The position numbers and the translations under genes are program-made. Of a stretch of 64,000 nucleotides of DNA, positions 49,568 through 60,027 are shown piece after piece (positions within the stretch are counted from its first letter, which is position 1; each line of letters begins with the position of its first letter). Below the pieces are notes generated by a model. That model searched no databases. It was given only the letters and a program-made list of their open reading frames with translations, and was not told the origin of the DNA. The stretch is from Roseicyclus sp. (GTDB lineage Bacteria > Pseudomonadota > Alphaproteobacteria > Rhodobacterales > Rhodobacteraceae). The stretch covers positions 1-64,000 of the forward strand of contig JAGYKZ010000001.1 of the NCBI GenBank assembly GCA_018401385.1, read 5' to 3'.

Positions 49568-51048
49568 TGTTGATCCAAGATCATGATCGCGCGGGCGGAT
49601 ATTGGGGGGCGGTTTACGCCTTTACCGCGGTCAAAGGACTGCAGGTGGTGATTGATGGCCCTGTGGGCTGTGAAAATCTGCCCGTCACATCGGTGCTGCA
49701 TTACACGGACGCTTTGCCACCCCATGAATTGCCGATTGTGACCACAGGTCTGGGGGAAGAAGAATTGGGCCGCGATGGCACAGAGGGCGCAATGAAGCGT
49801 GCTTGGGGCACCCTTGATCCCGCGCTTCCTGCTGTTGTTGTCACAGGTTCGATTGCCGAGATGATCGGCGGCGGGGTAACCCCCCAAGGCACCAATATTC
49901 AACGCTTCTTGCCGCGCACCATTGATGAGGATCAATGGGAGGCTGCGGATCGCGCCATGACATGGATTTTCACCGAATTTGGCATGACCAAGGGCCGTAT
50001 GCCACCCGAGAAAAAGCGCGAGGAAGGCGCCGCGCCGCGCGTCAACATTCTTGGGCCGATGTATGGCACCTTCAACATGGCCTCTGATCTGCACGAGATC
50101 CGCCGTCTGGTCGAAGGGATCGGGGCTGAGGTGAATATGGTGATGCCCCTTGGCAGCCATTTGGCGGAAATGCGCAACTTGGTCAACGCCGATGCGAATG
50201 TCGTGATGTATCGCGAATTCGGGCGCGGCTTGGCCGAGGTTCTGGGCAAGCCCTATTTGCAAGCGCCAATTGGGGTTGAGTCGACCACGAAATTCCTGCG
50301 CCAATTGGGTGAGATGCTGGGCCTTGACCCTGAACCATTTATTACCCGCGAAAAACACTCGACCCTGAAACCCGTTTGGGATTTGTGGCGCTCGGTGACA
50401 CAAGATTTCTTTGCCACGGCGAATTTTGGCATTGTGGCGAATGAAACCTACACGCGGGGCATTCGCAATTATCTTGAAACGGATCTGGGTCTGCCTTGCG
50501 CCTTTGCAATTGCGCGCACAGCGGGCAAAAAAACCGATAATGATGAGGTGCGTAGCCTTATCTCCGCAAAGCGGCCTTTGGTCTTGATGGGGTCCATCAA
50601 CGAGAAAATGTATCTCGCGGAAATGAGTGCAGGGCACGGCCCGCGCCCATCCTTCATCGCGGCCAGTTTCCCTGGTGCTGCGATCCGCCGTGCGACAGGC
50701 ACGCCCTTCATGGGATATGCGGGCGCGACTTACCTTTTGCAGGAAATCTGCAACAGCCTGTTTGACGCCCTGTTCCACATCCTGCCGCTTGGCAGCGAGA
50801 TGGACAGCGCCAAAGCCACACCGACAACGCTGCGCCGTGACTTCCCATGGGATGCGGATGCGCAGGCGTTGCTTGATCGAATTGTTGCCGAACACCCCGT
50901 GTTGACACGGATTTCGGCGGCCAAATCCCTACGCGATGCCGCAGAGAAAGCCGCGCTTGAAAGCGGGGCTGAACGGGTCGTGAAAGAAACGGTGGCGCAG
51001 CTTGCGCCGCGCCGTTTCGAGACGCTGAACGAAGGAGGCGTATTATGA
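49567..51048 (+). CDS. bchZ: Chlorophyllide reductase subunit BchZ
   Basis: BchZ is the second subunit of the NifDK-like chlorophyllide a oxidoreductase. The 493-residue frame is intact: [41 protein letters not shown] with a cluster cysteine, and [19 protein letters not shown]. The C-terminal part ([32 protein letters not shown]) matches the substrate-channel extension seen in these subunits. It overlaps pufQ by 4 bp, joining the bch and puf operons into one superoperon. Confidence 0.96.
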   Translation: MLIQDHDRAGGYWGAVYAFTAVKGLQVVIDGPVGCENLPVTSVLHYTDALPPHELPIVTTGLGEEELGRDGTEGAMKRAWGTLDPALPAVVVTGSIAEMIGGGVTPQGTNIQRFLPRTIDEDQWEAADRAMTWIFTEFGMTKGRMPPEKKREEGAAPRVNILGPMYGTFNMASDLHEIRRLVEGIGAEVNMVMPLGSHLAEMRNLVNADANVVMYREFGRGLAEVLGKPYLQAPIGVESTTKFLRQLGEMLGLDPEPFITREKHSTLKPVWDLWRSVTQDFFATANFGIVANETYTRGIRNYLETDLGLPCAFAIARTAGKKTDNDEVRSLISAKRPLVLMGSINEKMYLAEMSAGHGPRPSFIAASFPGAAIRRATGTPFMGYAGATYLLQEICNSLFDALFHILPLGSEMDSAKATPTTLRRDFPWDADAQALLDRIVAEHPVLTRISAAKSLRDAAEKAALESGAERVVKETVAQLAPRRFETLNEGGVL

Positions 51049-51263
51049 CAGATATCAGCTCCAACCCGCAAATTGCGCGGTCCAAACCGCCCAAAACGGA
51101 GTTCATGATTTACTTCGGGATCATTTTTCTCGCGACCTTGCCATTGGCCACAATCACTTGGGGATTGGCGGCATTGCGCACGGGCAGCTTGACGGAAAAA
51201 GGCCCCGTAAAACGCGCTTGGAGCCAAGCGCGGATTATCACGCCGATGATCTTTTCGGCCTGA
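51045..51263 (+). CDS. pufQ: PufQ, bacteriochlorophyll-related small membrane protein
   Basis: The 72-residue protein has one membrane span ([24 protein letters not shown]) preceded by a short hydrophilic N-terminus and followed by a basic tail with [17 protein letters not shown], the PufQ pattern. PufQ affects bacteriochlorophyll level and complex assembly; its exact role is debated. The start overlaps the bchZ stop. Confidence 0.9.
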   Translation: MTDISSNPQIARSKPPKTEFMIYFGIIFLATLPLATITWGLAALRTGSLTEKGPVKRAWSQARIITPMIFSA

Positions 51264-51475
51264 CACCTTTCTGACGCGCCGATGGAGACCGACTAGACCC
51301 GGTCGAGGCGCAACAGAGAGATCAAAAAATTCTCGGCGTGACGACCGGAGCCGACACAAGTTCGCCAATGCGGGGTGACTTCCCGCGTGGGTGGAATGCC
51401 GACAAGACAATGAGGTTTTGTCGGGGCCCGGCCGCAGGGTGTGCGGCACTAGTCAAACGTTCCGGAGGAAAGTTC
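51264..51475. other. pufQ-pufB intergenic region with mRNA hairpin
   Basis: This 212-bp gap holds no gene. A stem of 10 pairs (one G-U), CCGACAAGAC with GTTTTGTCGG (51399-51424, loop AATGAG), matches the 5' stabilising structure expected upstream of pufB. GGAGG at 51463-51467 before the pufB ATG is a strong ribosome-binding site. Confidence 0.6.
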
Positions 51476-51628
51476 ATGGCTGGTAACACCGATCTGTCCT
51501 TTACAGGTCTGACCGACGAGCAGGCGCAAGAGCTGCACTCGGTGTATATGAGCGGCCTTTGGCTGTTCGCAGGCATTGCCCTGCTTGCTCATATCGCCAC
51601 GTATATCTGGCGCCCGTGGTTCGGCTGA
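51476..51628 (+). CDS. pufB: Light-harvesting complex 1 beta subunit
   Basis: The 50-residue product begins [20 protein letters not shown] and has one membrane span with the bacteriochlorophyll-ligand histidine in [15 protein letters not shown]. The WRPWF ending is typical of LH1 beta. It is preceded by a strong GGAGG. It is too short for many gene finders but unmistakable beside pufA. Confidence 0.97.
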   Translation: MAGNTDLSFTGLTDEQAQELHSVYMSGLWLFAGIALLAHIATYIWRPWFG

Positions 51629-51638
51629 GGAGAAAGAC

Positions 51639-51794
51639 ATGTCCAAATTTTACAAAATCTGGCTGATCTTTGACCCGCGCCGCGTCTTCGTGGCTCAGGG
51701 CGTCTTTCTCTTCTTGCTCGCAGCAATGATCCACTTGGTGGTTCTGAGCTCGGGTCTCAACTGGTTTGAGACCGCAGCAGCCGCTGGCATGTAA
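51639..51794 (+). CDS. pufA: Light-harvesting complex 1 alpha subunit
   Basis: The 51-residue product [21 protein letters not shown] starts with the typical LH1 alpha N-terminus; the ligand histidine is in [14 protein letters not shown]. It is 10 bp from pufB and has its own GAGGAG Shine-Dalgarno. Alpha and beta form the ring around the reaction centre. Confidence 0.97.
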   Translation: MSKFYKIWLIFDPRRVFVAQGVFLFLLAAMIHLVVLSSGLNWFETAAAAGM

Positions 51795-51841
51795 GAGTTT
51801 GGCCCGCCGCGTGCGGCGCGCCTGACAAGCCTTAAGATATC

Positions 51842-51868
51842 GCTGCGGGCGGCGCGTCCGCCCGCAGC
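51842..51868 (+). terminator. pufA-pufL intercistronic hairpin
   Basis: GCTGCGGGCGG (51842-51852) pairs perfectly with CCGCCCGCAGC (51858-51868) around CGCGT, an 11-bp GC-rich stem without a T run. Such hairpins in Rhodobacter protect the pufBA messenger from 3' decay and raise light-harvesting protein over reaction-centre protein. A weaker stem, CGCCG/CGGCG, precedes it at 51805-51818. Confidence 0.75.
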
Positions 51869-51934
51869 AAACCGACCACTAACGGACGGCTATGTGGAGA
51901 TGATCCAAAGGCCGCCAAACGCGGAGACAGACGC

Positions 51935-52795
51935 ATGGCTTTGTTAAGCTTCGAGAGAAAATATCGCGTCCGCGGAGGGACGCTGATTGGCGGCGATCTG
52001 TTCGACTTCTGGGTTGGCCCTTTCTATGTGGGCTTCTTTGGGGTGACCACGATCTTCTTTGCTGCCCTTGGAACCATCCTGATTTTCTGGGGGGCGGCCA
52101 TGCAAGGCACGTTCAACCCTTGGACGATCAATATTGCCCCACCTGATCTTTCTTACGGGTTGGGCATGGCCCCGTTGCTGGAAGGCGGCCTTTGGCAGAT
52201 CATCACGATTTGCGCCACAGGTGCCTTTGTCTCCTGGGCCTTGAGAGAAGTCGAAATCAGCCGAAAACTGGGGATGGGCTATCATGTTCCATTCGCCTTT
52301 AGTTTCGCGATTCTGGCTTATGTGACATTGGTTATTGTGCGCCCCTTGTTGCTTGGCGCGTGGGGACATGGATTCCCATATGGCATTTTCAGCCATCTCG
52401 ATTGGGTCTCGAATGTCGGATATTCTTATCTGCATTTCCACTATAACCCAGCTCATATGATCGCGGTTACCTTCTTCTTTACCACGACATTTGCCTTGGC
52501 GTTGCATGGTGGCTTGATCCTATCCGCGGCGAATCCTGAAAAAGGTGAAGAAGCGAAAAGCCCTGATCACGAAGACACGTTCTTCCGTGATTTCATCGGC
52601 TATTCCATCGGCACATTGGGCATTCACCGTTTGGGTCTGTTGCTGGCATTGAATGCTGGTTTCTGGAGCGCGGTTTGTATTGTGATCTCTGGCCCCGTTT
52701 GGACAAGCGGCTGGCCCGAATGGTGGAATTGGTGGCTGACGCTGCCGATCTGGCCGGATCCAAGCCCGATCCATGCGGTCACGGGAGGGATGTAA
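51935..52795 (+). CDS. pufL: Reaction centre L subunit
   Basis: The 286-residue product is the L subunit with five membrane spans. It begins [21 protein letters not shown]. The bacteriochlorophyll ligands lie in GIFSHLDW and [10 protein letters not shown], and the non-haem iron ligands in [10 protein letters not shown] and GTLGIHRLG. Length is usual. pufM follows after 3 bp. Confidence 0.98.
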   Translation: MALLSFERKYRVRGGTLIGGDLFDFWVGPFYVGFFGVTTIFFAALGTILIFWGAAMQGTFNPWTINIAPPDLSYGLGMAPLLEGGLWQIITICATGAFVSWALREVEISRKLGMGYHVPFAFSFAILAYVTLVIVRPLLLGAWGHGFPYGIFSHLDWVSNVGYSYLHFHYNPAHMIAVTFFFTTTFALALHGGLILSAANPEKGEEAKSPDHEDTFFRDFIGYSIGTLGIHRLGLLLALNAGFWSAVCIVISGPVWTSGWPEWWNWWLTLPIWPDPSPIHAVTGGM

Positions 52796-52798
52796 ACC

Positions 52799-53800
52799 AT
52801 GGCCTATTTTGAATATCAAAACATCTTCACCCAAGTGCAGGTGCAAGGTCATCCCGAAATGGGGATGGATAATGAAAACAACATGGCGGCCGAGCGCACG
52901 ACATCGGCCTCCTTCTCGACCCTTGCGGGCTTGATCGGCAACGCGCAGCTTGGTCCCATTTATCTGGGTTGGGCGGGCATGATCAGCTTGGCGACAGGTT
53001 TGCTTTGGTTCAACATCGTTGGCCTCAATATGCTGTCCCAAGTCGGTTGGTCGATCCCTGAGTTCATCCGTCAGCTGTTCTGGCTTGCGCTTGAACCTCC
53101 AGGGCCTGAATGGGGTCTGCGCATCCCGCCGCTCAATGAAGGCGGTTGGTATATTATCTCCAGCTTCTTTTTGCTGGTCTCGGTGATGTCTTGGTGGCTG
53201 CGCACCTATCTGTTGGCTGAACAGCATAAGATGGGCAAACATATCGCTTGGGCCTTTTTGGCGGCGATTTGGTTGTTCCTTGTGCTGGGTCTGTTCCGCC
53301 CCATCTTGATGGGCCAATGGAGTGAGGCCGTGCCCTATGGCATCTTCCCGCATCTGGATTGGACGACCGCCTTCTCTATCCGTTACGGAAACCTCTACTA
53401 TAATCCGTTCCACGCGCTTTCGATTGTGTTTCTTTATGGCTCCGTCCTGCTTTTTGCGATGCATGGCGCGACCATTCTGGCGGTGTCTCGCTTTGGCGGC
53501 GACCGCGAGTTGGAACAGATTTACGACCGTGGCACGGCATCTGAACGCGCGGCTTTGTTCTGGCGCTGGACGATGGGCTTCAATGCTACCATGGAGGGGA
53601 TTCACCGTTGGGCGTGGTGGTTTGCAGTTCTGACCCCGATCACGGGCGGCATCGGCATCCTGTTGACGGGCACGGTGGTTGATAATTGGTTCATCTGGGC
53701 GCAAGAGCATAATTTTGCACCCGAATACCTCGCACCTTACGGCTATGAGGCCTATGGCAGCTATCAAGGCTTCCTTGGCCAAACCACGGGAGGAAACTGA
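52799..53800 (+). CDS. pufM: Reaction centre M subunit
   Basis: The 333-residue M subunit has conserved ligands in [31 protein letters not shown] and [11 protein letters not shown], and a C-terminal extension ([23 protein letters not shown]) of the type found where a cytochrome subunit is present. The frame is intact. It ends one base before pufC. Confidence 0.98.
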   Translation: MAYFEYQNIFTQVQVQGHPEMGMDNENNMAAERTTSASFSTLAGLIGNAQLGPIYLGWAGMISLATGLLWFNIVGLNMLSQVGWSIPEFIRQLFWLALEPPGPEWGLRIPPLNEGGWYIISSFFLLVSVMSWWLRTYLLAEQHKMGKHIAWAFLAAIWLFLVLGLFRPILMGQWSEAVPYGIFPHLDWTTAFSIRYGNLYYNPFHALSIVFLYGSVLLFAMHGATILAVSRFGGDRELEQIYDRGTASERAALFWRWTMGFNATMEGIHRWAWWFAVLTPITGGIGILLTGTVVDNWFIWAQEHNFAPEYLAPYGYEAYGSYQGFLGQTTGGN

Positions 53801-53801
53801 T

Positions 53802-54902
53802 ATGTTCCCCAAATGGTTCAAAGATTGGAATGCCAAGAACCCGACCAATATTTATGGCCCAGCCATCTTGGTCGGGGTAGTCGGCGCGGCGGTGTTTTCT
53901 GCAGCAGCTTTGGTCACGATTGGTCAGCCTTTTAAAACAGACTCGCTTCAAACCGGCCCACGCGGCACAGGGATGAGCGTTCCTGAGTTCCAGGCTGATC
54001 TCTTCGCGACCTATCCTGATGCGGATAATTTCTACACCACTGAACCGATTGTTCCCCAAGCCAATGCACGCCCTGTGCGCGATGTGCGTTCAGATGCAGA
54101 CCCAAGTCTGGGGTATCTCACCCCAGAGAATTACGACCGTCTGGTCGAGGCGATGCGGATTTGGACGGGTATTCCTGACCTTTTTGCGGGTGAGGAAAAC
54201 TATCAGACCGTGGTCGCACGGAACATGATCGAGATGACCCAGAACATTAACGAATTCTGGGGCGGTCACGTGAATGCCAATGCGGAGGTGGGTGTCACCT
54301 GTTATACCTGTCACCGTGGCGAACCCGTTCCGAACAACATCTGGTTCAAAATCTCGCCTGTGAATGAAAACGCAGGCGGTTGGTCCGCCAACCAAAACCG
54401 CGTGACGATTGTGTCAAATTCGACATCATTGCCATCGGATTATCTGGAAACCTATCTCCTGTTGAACGAGGACGGTCAGTATAACCGCATTGGTGTGCAT
54501 GATCTGGCGTCGCGTGTGCAGCAGATGGATGGGGATCCGCTGATCCAGCAGACGGAACGCACCTATGCCTTCATGAATTACATTGCGAATTCATTGGGTG
54601 TGAATTGCACCTTCTGTCACAACACGCGGGCCTTCTATGATGCGAGCCAAGTGACACCACAATGGGCCACGGCAAGCCTTGGCATCCAAATGGTGCAAGA
54701 GGCGCTTGATCTCTACATCCTGCCTTTGGAGGAGGTCTTGCCCGCCGAGCGGCTTGGCCCCGTTCATGCCGATGTGCCGAAACTGGCCTGTGCCACCTGT
54801 CACCAAGGACAGCAGCAGCCGCTGCGTGGTCTGAACGTGATCGCAAATTGGCCAGAGCTTGCCACCACTTCGGGCGAGCCTGACTATGCGGCCTTTCAGT
54901 GA
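53802..54902 (+). CDS. pufC: Reaction centre cytochrome c subunit with only three CXXCH haem motifs
   Basis: PufC donates electrons to the special pair from the periplasmic side. The 366-residue product has CXXCH motifs at residues 167-171 (CYTCH), 269-273 (CTFCH) and 330-334 (CATCH). Spacing matches haems 2, 3 and 4 of the tetrahaem Blastochloris viridis subunit. The place of haem 1 (around residue 122) reads WTGIPDLFAG with no cysteine. Candidate Met ligands for haems 2 and 3 (M142, M258) and the His for haem 4 (H156) are retained. The N-terminus is an uncleaved-looking anchor (IYGPAILVGVVGAAVFSAAAL) without the lipobox cysteine of the B. viridis protein. A trihaem form is known from Rhodovulum sulfidophilum. 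Confidence 0.95.
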   Translation: MFPKWFKDWNAKNPTNIYGPAILVGVVGAAVFSAAALVTIGQPFKTDSLQTGPRGTGMSVPEFQADLFATYPDADNFYTTEPIVPQANARPVRDVRSDADPSLGYLTPENYDRLVEAMRIWTGIPDLFAGEENYQTVVARNMIEMTQNINEFWGGHVNANAEVGVTCYTCHRGEPVPNNIWFKISPVNENAGGWSANQNRVTIVSNSTSLPSDYLETYLLLNEDGQYNRIGVHDLASRVQQMDGDPLIQQTERTYAFMNYIANSLGVNCTFCHNTRAFYDASQVTPQWATASLGIQMVQEALDLYILPLEEVLPAERLGPVHADVPKLACATCHQGQQQPLRGLNVIANWPELATTSGEPDYAAFQ

Positions 54903-54928
54903 TGTTTGGCTTCGGCCACAATAAGACC

Positions 54929-54963
54929 CTGTTCTGCGGTTTAGACCCTAAATCGCAGAACAG
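54929..54963 (+). terminator. Long hairpin after pufC
   Basis: CTGTTCTGCGGTTTAG (54929-54944) pairs over 16 positions, with one G-U, with CTAAATCGCAGAACAG (54948-54963) across a three-base loop (ACC). No T run follows, so it looks like an mRNA 3' stabiliser or half of a bipartite terminator with the T-tailed stem 47 bp on. Confidence 0.65.
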
Positions 54964-55009
54964 ACCAGACCATCAGAACCCACCTATCGTCCCTTCGTAG
55001 GTGCGCCTT

Positions 55010-55046
55010 ACCACGGGTTCGGGTCGCTCCGCCCCGTGGTTTTTTC
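55010..55046 (+). terminator. Rho-independent terminator of the puf operon
   Basis: ACCACGGG (55010-55017) pairs with CCCGTGGT (55033-55040) over a 15-base loop, followed by TTTTTC. Another small stem, CACCTA/TAGGTG, lies at 54981-55003. The terminator ends 22 bp before dxs, so dxs may depend on read-through or on a promoter within this gap. Confidence 0.7.
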
Positions 55047-55067
55047 TGGCTTGGGAGGGCTGGAAAG

Positions 55068-57017
55068 ATGACACGACCAACGACCGAGCTTCTCAACCGT
55101 ATTCATAGCCCTGCTGATTTGCGGCGCATGAGCGATGCCGAACTTGCCCGCGTTGCGGATGAGTTGCGCGCCGAAACCATTTCAGCTGTTTCCGAGACGG
55201 GCGGCCATCTTGGGTCTAGCCTCGGTGTGGTGGAACTGACGGTTGCCATTCACGCGGTGTTCAACACGCCCTTCGACAAGCTGGTCTGGGATGTGGGACA
55301 TCAATGTTATCCTCATAAAATTCTAACGGGCCGCCGTGATCGCATCCGCACGCTGCGTCAAGAAGCTGGTCTTTCAGGTTTTACCAAGCGCAGTGAATCC
55401 CCGTTTGACCCGTTCGGCGCGGCGCATAGTTCCACTTCGATTTCCGCTGCGCTGGGTTTTGCCATGGCCCGCGAATTGGGCGAGGCCACAGGTGAGGCCA
55501 TTGCGGTGATTGGGGATGGGTCGATTTCGGCTGGTATGGCCTATGAGGCGATGAACAATGCGGGTGACTTGGGGCGGCGATTGTTCGTGATCCTCAATGA
55601 CAATGATATGAGCATCGCCCCGCCTGTTGGGGCCATGTCCCGCTATTTGCAGGATTTGGCGAAACATTCACCCCTTTCTGCGTTGAAAGATATTGCCGAT
55701 GGTATGGTGCCCCTTCTGCCGGAGCCATTTCGTGCGGGCGCGACCCGTGCGCGGGAATTGGTTAAGGCGCAAATTGGCGATCTGCCCCATGGCGAAAACC
55801 TATTTGAACATCTGGGGTTTGACTACATAGGCCCGATTGATGGGCATGATATGGATGTGCTTCTGGAGACGCTGCGGCACGCAAAAACCCATGCGACAGG
55901 CCCTGTTCTGATCCATGCCGTGACGGTCAAGGGCAAGGGATACGCCCCTGCTGAGATGGCGGATGATTGTTACCATGGGGTGGCGAAATTTGATCCCAAA
56001 ACCGGCATTCAGCAAAAATCCACCGCCAATGCGCCCAGCTATACGGGTGTTTTTGGCAAACGCCTCTTGGCCGAAGCGCAGGCCGACCCAAAGATTGTCG
56101 GTGTCACGGCGGCCATGCCTGGTGGTACGGGTTTGAATGTGATGCAACAGGCCATGCCACACCGCATCTTTGATGTGGGCATCGCGGAGCAGCACGCCGT
56201 GACCTTTGCTGCGGGCCTTGCGGCGGGCGGACTAAAACCCTTCTGCGCCATTTATTCCAGCTTTCTTCAACGCGGCTATGACCAAATCGTGCATGATGTG
56301 GCGCTCCAGAACCTGCCCGTGCGGTTTATGATTGATCGTGCGGGGTTGGTGGGTGCTGATGGTCCGACCCATGCAGGCGCGTTTGACATCAATTATCTGG
56401 CAGCTTTGCCGAACATGGTGGTGATGGCCTGTGCAGATGAGGCGGAGTTGGTCCATATGATTGCCACTTGCGCGGCCTATGGGGATGGCCCAATTGCCCT
56501 GCGTTACCCGCGCGGCGAGGGCACAGGTGTCGCCATGCCTGAACAAGGGGATATATTGGAAATTGGCAAGGGTCGCATTCTGCAAGATGGCAGCGACATC
56601 GCTTTCCTAAGCTTTGGCGCGCATCTTGCTGAAGTGCAGGAGGCCGCTGCCGCATTGGCCGCGCGCGGTATTTCTGTCACAATCGCAGATGCAAGATTTG
56701 CCAAGCCACTTGATACGGATCTGGTTGATGATCTGATTGCCCGCCACAAGGCGATTGTCACGGTCGAGCAAGGCTCTGTTTTAGGGTTTGGTGCCTTGGT
56801 TTTGCATCACCTTGCCGCAACGGGACAATTGGATGGGGGCGTGTCAATCCGCACCATGCATTTGCCTGATCGTTTCATCGAACACGCCAGTCCAAAGGCC
56901 ATGTATCGCGATGCAGGGCTTGATGCAGAAGATATCATGCGGACGGGGCTCGCCGCGCTTGGGATTTCTGCGCCGAATTTTGCGCAAGACAGCAAAATTG
57001 CGAAATTGAAACCCTAG
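55068..57017 (+). CDS. dxs: 1-deoxy-D-xylulose-5-phosphate synthase
   Basis: Dxs makes DXP from pyruvate and glyceraldehyde-3-phosphate with thiamine diphosphate, the entry to the MEP isoprenoid pathway. The 649-residue intact frame has [16 protein letters not shown], the ThDP motif [38 protein letters not shown] and the transketolase C-terminal domain. Its place after pufC matches other Rhodobacteraceae photosynthesis clusters and links precursor supply to pigment demand. It overlaps convergent idi by 4 bp. Confidence 0.97.
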   Translation: MTRPTTELLNRIHSPADLRRMSDAELARVADELRAETISAVSETGGHLGSSLGVVELTVAIHAVFNTPFDKLVWDVGHQCYPHKILTGRRDRIRTLRQEAGLSGFTKRSESPFDPFGAAHSSTSISAALGFAMARELGEATGEAIAVIGDGSISAGMAYEAMNNAGDLGRRLFVILNDNDMSIAPPVGAMSRYLQDLAKHSPLSALKDIADGMVPLLPEPFRAGATRARELVKAQIGDLPHGENLFEHLGFDYIGPIDGHDMDVLLETLRHAKTHATGPVLIHAVTVKGKGYAPAEMADDCYHGVAKFDPKTGIQQKSTANAPSYTGVFGKRLLAEAQADPKIVGVTAAMPGGTGLNVMQQAMPHRIFDVGIAEQHAVTFAAGLAAGGLKPFCAIYSSFLQRGYDQIVHDVALQNLPVRFMIDRAGLVGADGPTHAGAFDINYLAALPNMVVMACADEAELVHMIATCAAYGDGPIALRYPRGEGTGVAMPEQGDILEIGKGRILQDGSDIAFLSFGAHLAEVQEAAAALAARGISVTIADARFAKPLDTDLVDDLIARHKAIVTVEQGSVLGFGALVLHHLAATGQLDGGVSIRTMHLPDRFIEHASPKAMYRDAGLDAEDIMRTGLAALGISAPNFAQDSKIAKLKP

Positions 57018-57550
57018 ACCTTGGCGTCAGCGCCAAAAATCTTTGCGGCGTGGTGTTCAAGGTATATCTTCAGCCATGGGGTGAAGATTTGCGGGCTGGT
57101 TGCCACACGTTGTGTCAGACCATCAAGGTCCATCCACGCAAGATCAGCCACTTCATCAGGATTGGGGGTTGGTTCAATCTCTGGTGGTAATTCGCCCACA
57201 AAGATATCCACAAGCTCATGTTCAATCAGTCCGCCGCCAACATCCGCGCGATACTCGACTCGATCCCGTTTTTCCAACTGAAGGACGGGTAGGCCCAATT
57301 CATCACCCAAACGGCGCTGTGCGCAGGTCAGCGCATCTTCGCCCCAATGGGGATGGGTACAGCAGGTGTTCGTCCATAGTCCTGGTGTGTGATATTTCGC
57401 CAAAGAACGGCGCTGCATCAGCACCGTGCTTCCGCGCATCAAAAAGACGGAGATCGCCTTGTGCCGCAATCCGCGTTGATGGACTTCCAACTTATCCACT
57501 GCTGTCAATTCGCCCCCGACCCATGCGGGGATCAACACATCATCCATCAC
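57014..57550 (-). CDS. idi: Isopentenyl-diphosphate delta-isomerase, type I
   Basis: Idi interconverts IPP and DMAPP. The 178-residue Nudix protein has [26 protein letters not shown] with the catalytic cysteine in the NTCC segment, a Nudix-box-like [11 protein letters not shown] and the conserved [22 protein letters not shown] with its catalytic glutamate. It follows bchP directly: the bchP stop and the idi start share bases at 57550. Confidence 0.95.
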   Translation of the reverse strand: MMDDVLIPAWVGGELTAVDKLEVHQRGLRHKAISVFLMRGSTVLMQRRSLAKYHTPGLWTNTCCTHPHWGEDALTCAQRRLGDELGLPVLQLEKRDRVEYRADVGGGLIEHELVDIFVGELPPEIEPTPNPDEVADLAWMDLDGLTQRVATSPQIFTPWLKIYLEHHAAKIFGADAKV

Positions 57551-58734
57551 TACACACGCGTTGCCGAAATCAGCCCTGTCAAATGGGCCAGGTTCTTTAC
57601 ACCGATCTTGATATGCGCCAAGGGCCGTGCCTTGACCAGTTTCTTATTCATATAGGCCTCAAAGGTCAGGCGCTGAACATCTATATCGTGACAGAGACTG
57701 ACAAAGCGTTCCCGCCGTTCGTCCGAGCGGTAATACGCGTTTTGCATGGCTCCAAGAACCTTGAACACGCTTTTATGTTCGCGCATGAACAGGCGCCGCG
57801 CAAGGTCAAGATCCTTGATCCGCCCTGATTGCAGTTTGGCCGCGGCCGCTGTTGCCGCCACGCGCCCGCCAACCATGGCGTAATAAATCCCCTCACCCGA
57901 GGATGGCGCAACCACACCCGCCGCATCGCCCGCCAAGATCACATCGCGGCCATTGTCCCAACGATCCAATGGTTTCAGCGGAATCGGCGCGCCCTCGCGG
58001 CGGATGGTTCTGCAGTCGCTCAGATGAGAAAATGCGCGCAAATCGGCGGTGGCTTTTTTCAAATCCACCTCTTTATCCATGGAGCCCATACCAATGGAGG
58101 CGGATTTCCCATGCGGAAACACCCATCCGTAGAAATCGGGGCTAATCCGCCCGTCATAAATCACATCGCAGCGGTCTGGATGATAGGCATCGGTTCCGCC
58201 TTCGGGGGCTTCGACAATCTCATGATAGGCGATGACATAGGGAATACGGTCCCCGCCCTTCACCTCGTCACGCGCCACATTAGAGCGCGCACCATCTGCA
58301 CCGATCACCACGGCACAGGCCAGACGGTTGGTTTCGCCCGTTTCCTTGTCGCGATAGATCACATGGGTGCCCTGCGCATCGCGTTCGATCTTGGTATAGG
58401 TTCCGGTAAAACGCTCCGCCCCCGCATCGGCGGCCCGAACGCGCAGAAACTCATCAAAATGCTCGCGGTCGACCATTCCCACAAAGCCGTTCTCAATCGG
58501 AATATCCACCTTGCGCCCCGTGGGTGAAATCATTCGGGCCGTGGTGATCTTTGCCACGATCTGCGTGTCTGGAATATCGAAATCCGCAATCAAGCGCGGT
58601 GGGATGGCACCGCCACAGGGCTTGATCCGCCCTGCCCGATCCAGAAGGGCCACACGATGGCCTGACAGGGCCAGATCATGTGCGGCGGTTGCACCTGACG
58701 GGCCACCCCCTACGACAACGACATCATAATCCAT
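57550..58734 (-). CDS. bchP: Geranylgeranyl diphosphate/bacteriochlorophyll reductase
   Basis: BchP reduces the geranylgeranyl tail to phytyl. The 394-residue flavoprotein starts MDYDVVVVGGGPSGATAAHDLA, followed by GRIKPCGGAIPPRLIADF, typical of geranylgeranyl reductases, and VILAGDAAGVVAPSSGEGIYYAM. The start at 58734 is preferred; the open frame reaches 58791. It is one base from bch2 and overlaps idi. Confidence 0.96.
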   Translation of the reverse strand: MDYDVVVVGGGPSGATAAHDLALSGHRVALLDRAGRIKPCGGAIPPRLIADFDIPDTQIVAKITTARMISPTGRKVDIPIENGFVGMVDREHFDEFLRVRAADAGAERFTGTYTKIERDAQGTHVIYRDKETGETNRLACAVVIGADGARSNVARDEVKGGDRIPYVIAYHEIVEAPEGGTDAYHPDRCDVIYDGRISPDFYGWVFPHGKSASIGMGSMDKEVDLKKATADLRAFSHLSDCRTIRREGAPIPLKPLDRWDNGRDVILAGDAAGVVAPSSGEGIYYAMVGGRVAATAAAAKLQSGRIKDLDLARRLFMREHKSVFKVLGAMQNAYYRSDERRERFVSLCHDIDVQRLTFEAYMNKKLVKARPLAHIKIGVKNLAHLTGLISATRV

Positions 58735-58735
58735 T

Positions 58736-60023
58736 TCATTCTCCTGGCACTGAAAGAGGTGGGGCGGCAATTCTTTGTGTGGTGTTTGCAATCACGCGCA
58801 TCGCCATCAAGGCCGCAGCAAGATAAAGCGCGGCTTCAAACAGAAACACCGCGCCAAATCCATCGGCATCGCCCATGATGGGGCGGGCAAAATCAACCAA
58901 GGCGGCGCCGAGCAGCCCGCCAAAGCCCGCGGCAATCGCTTGCGCTGCGCCCCAAAGACCCATGCGGGTGCCTTCGCGCGCCTGACGTCCTTCGCCCGCC
59001 AGTGCCATCATCGATCCGATGGCCGCCACGGCGAACATCCCATTGAAAAACCCCATCGTGATCACTGCGGGCACCAGCGGTGCGATTGGCCCGATCTGGC
59101 CAAGCCAAGCAATCACAATCAGGGACAGCGCGGATCCCAGACAGCCCGCAATGACCCATTGGCGAAGGTTTCCCAAACGCAGTGCTGTGCCCGCAACGCC
59201 TACAAGCACCATACCAAGGAACACACCGCCATTCTGCGCACCCGAAAGGGAGGTCGATTGTCCAGGTGTGAAGTGGAACACAAGGCCCGAATAAGGCTCG
59301 AGGATCAATTCCTGCATGAAATAGGCGGACATACTCAGGAAGACGAAAATGGTGAAATGGCGGGCTTTGCGCTCCGCCCAAATCTCGCGCAGTCCTTCCA
59401 AGAACGGCGCGGCTTTCTCCTCTGCTTGGGCCACAACTTTGGCCTCTATTCCCCAGATGGCAAGGCTTGTGATCAGCACCGCACCGATGCAGACCGTGCC
59501 GAATACGCCCATTAGTCGCATATGGCTGTAGGGATCCAGAAATTGCCCAGAGACACCCGCGGTAACGGCAATGCCAAAAATCATCAAAAGCCATGTGATG
59601 GTGGCTGCGGCAGGCCTTCGTTCAGGGGCGGTTGCGGTCGCCAAAGCGCCAAGAGAGATGCCAGAGGCCCCAAACACCCACGCCGATCATGACATAGGCA
59701 AGACGGACAGCCCGAGCCAGCCAAAATTGCGCCGCAAAAAGCGAGAGAGCAAACGCGGCCAGAAGCGCGCCCGAAGCCAAAATAGCCATGCCCGCGATGA
59801 TCCAGCGGCTGCGCGAGCGGCCCGTGTCTGAGCGATAGCCCCATTGTGGCCGTGTGATTTGAATGGCGTAGTGCAACCCAACCAGAAGCCCTGGGAGAAT
59901 GGCGGGCAACGCCAATTCCACCACCATCAAGCGGTTCAAGGTGGAGGTGATCAGAACCACAATCGCGCCAAGGCACATTTGCACGATGCCAAGGCGGATG
60001 ATCTGAAGCCAGCTGAGGGTCAT
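58736..60023 (-). CDS. bch2: LhaA/PucC-family membrane transporter-like protein, bch2 (one frameshift)
   Basis: This is the MFS-type membrane protein usually found between bchP and bchG (called bch2 or ORF428). The N-terminal piece starts MTLSWLQIIRLGIVQMCLGA at 60023 and has LHYAIQITRPQWGYRSDTGRSRSRW; the rest, from ASGISLGALATATAPERRPAA, is in a second frame, so one indel near 59655 is needed. About ten to twelve hydrophobic spans are present. Relatives LhaA and PucC assist light-harvesting assembly or pigment handling; the specific role of bch2 is not settled. Confidence 0.87.
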
Positions 60024-60027
60024 GCGC

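Noticed and set aside
53679..53801. pufX between pufM and pufC
   Set aside because: pufC starts one base after pufM, leaving no room; the open frame before pufC is the pufM 3' end read in another frame.
49510..53848. Long minus-strand open frames opposite bchZ, pufL and pufM
   Set aside because: They mirror intact photosynthesis genes and show no domain; GC-rich third positions produce such shadows.
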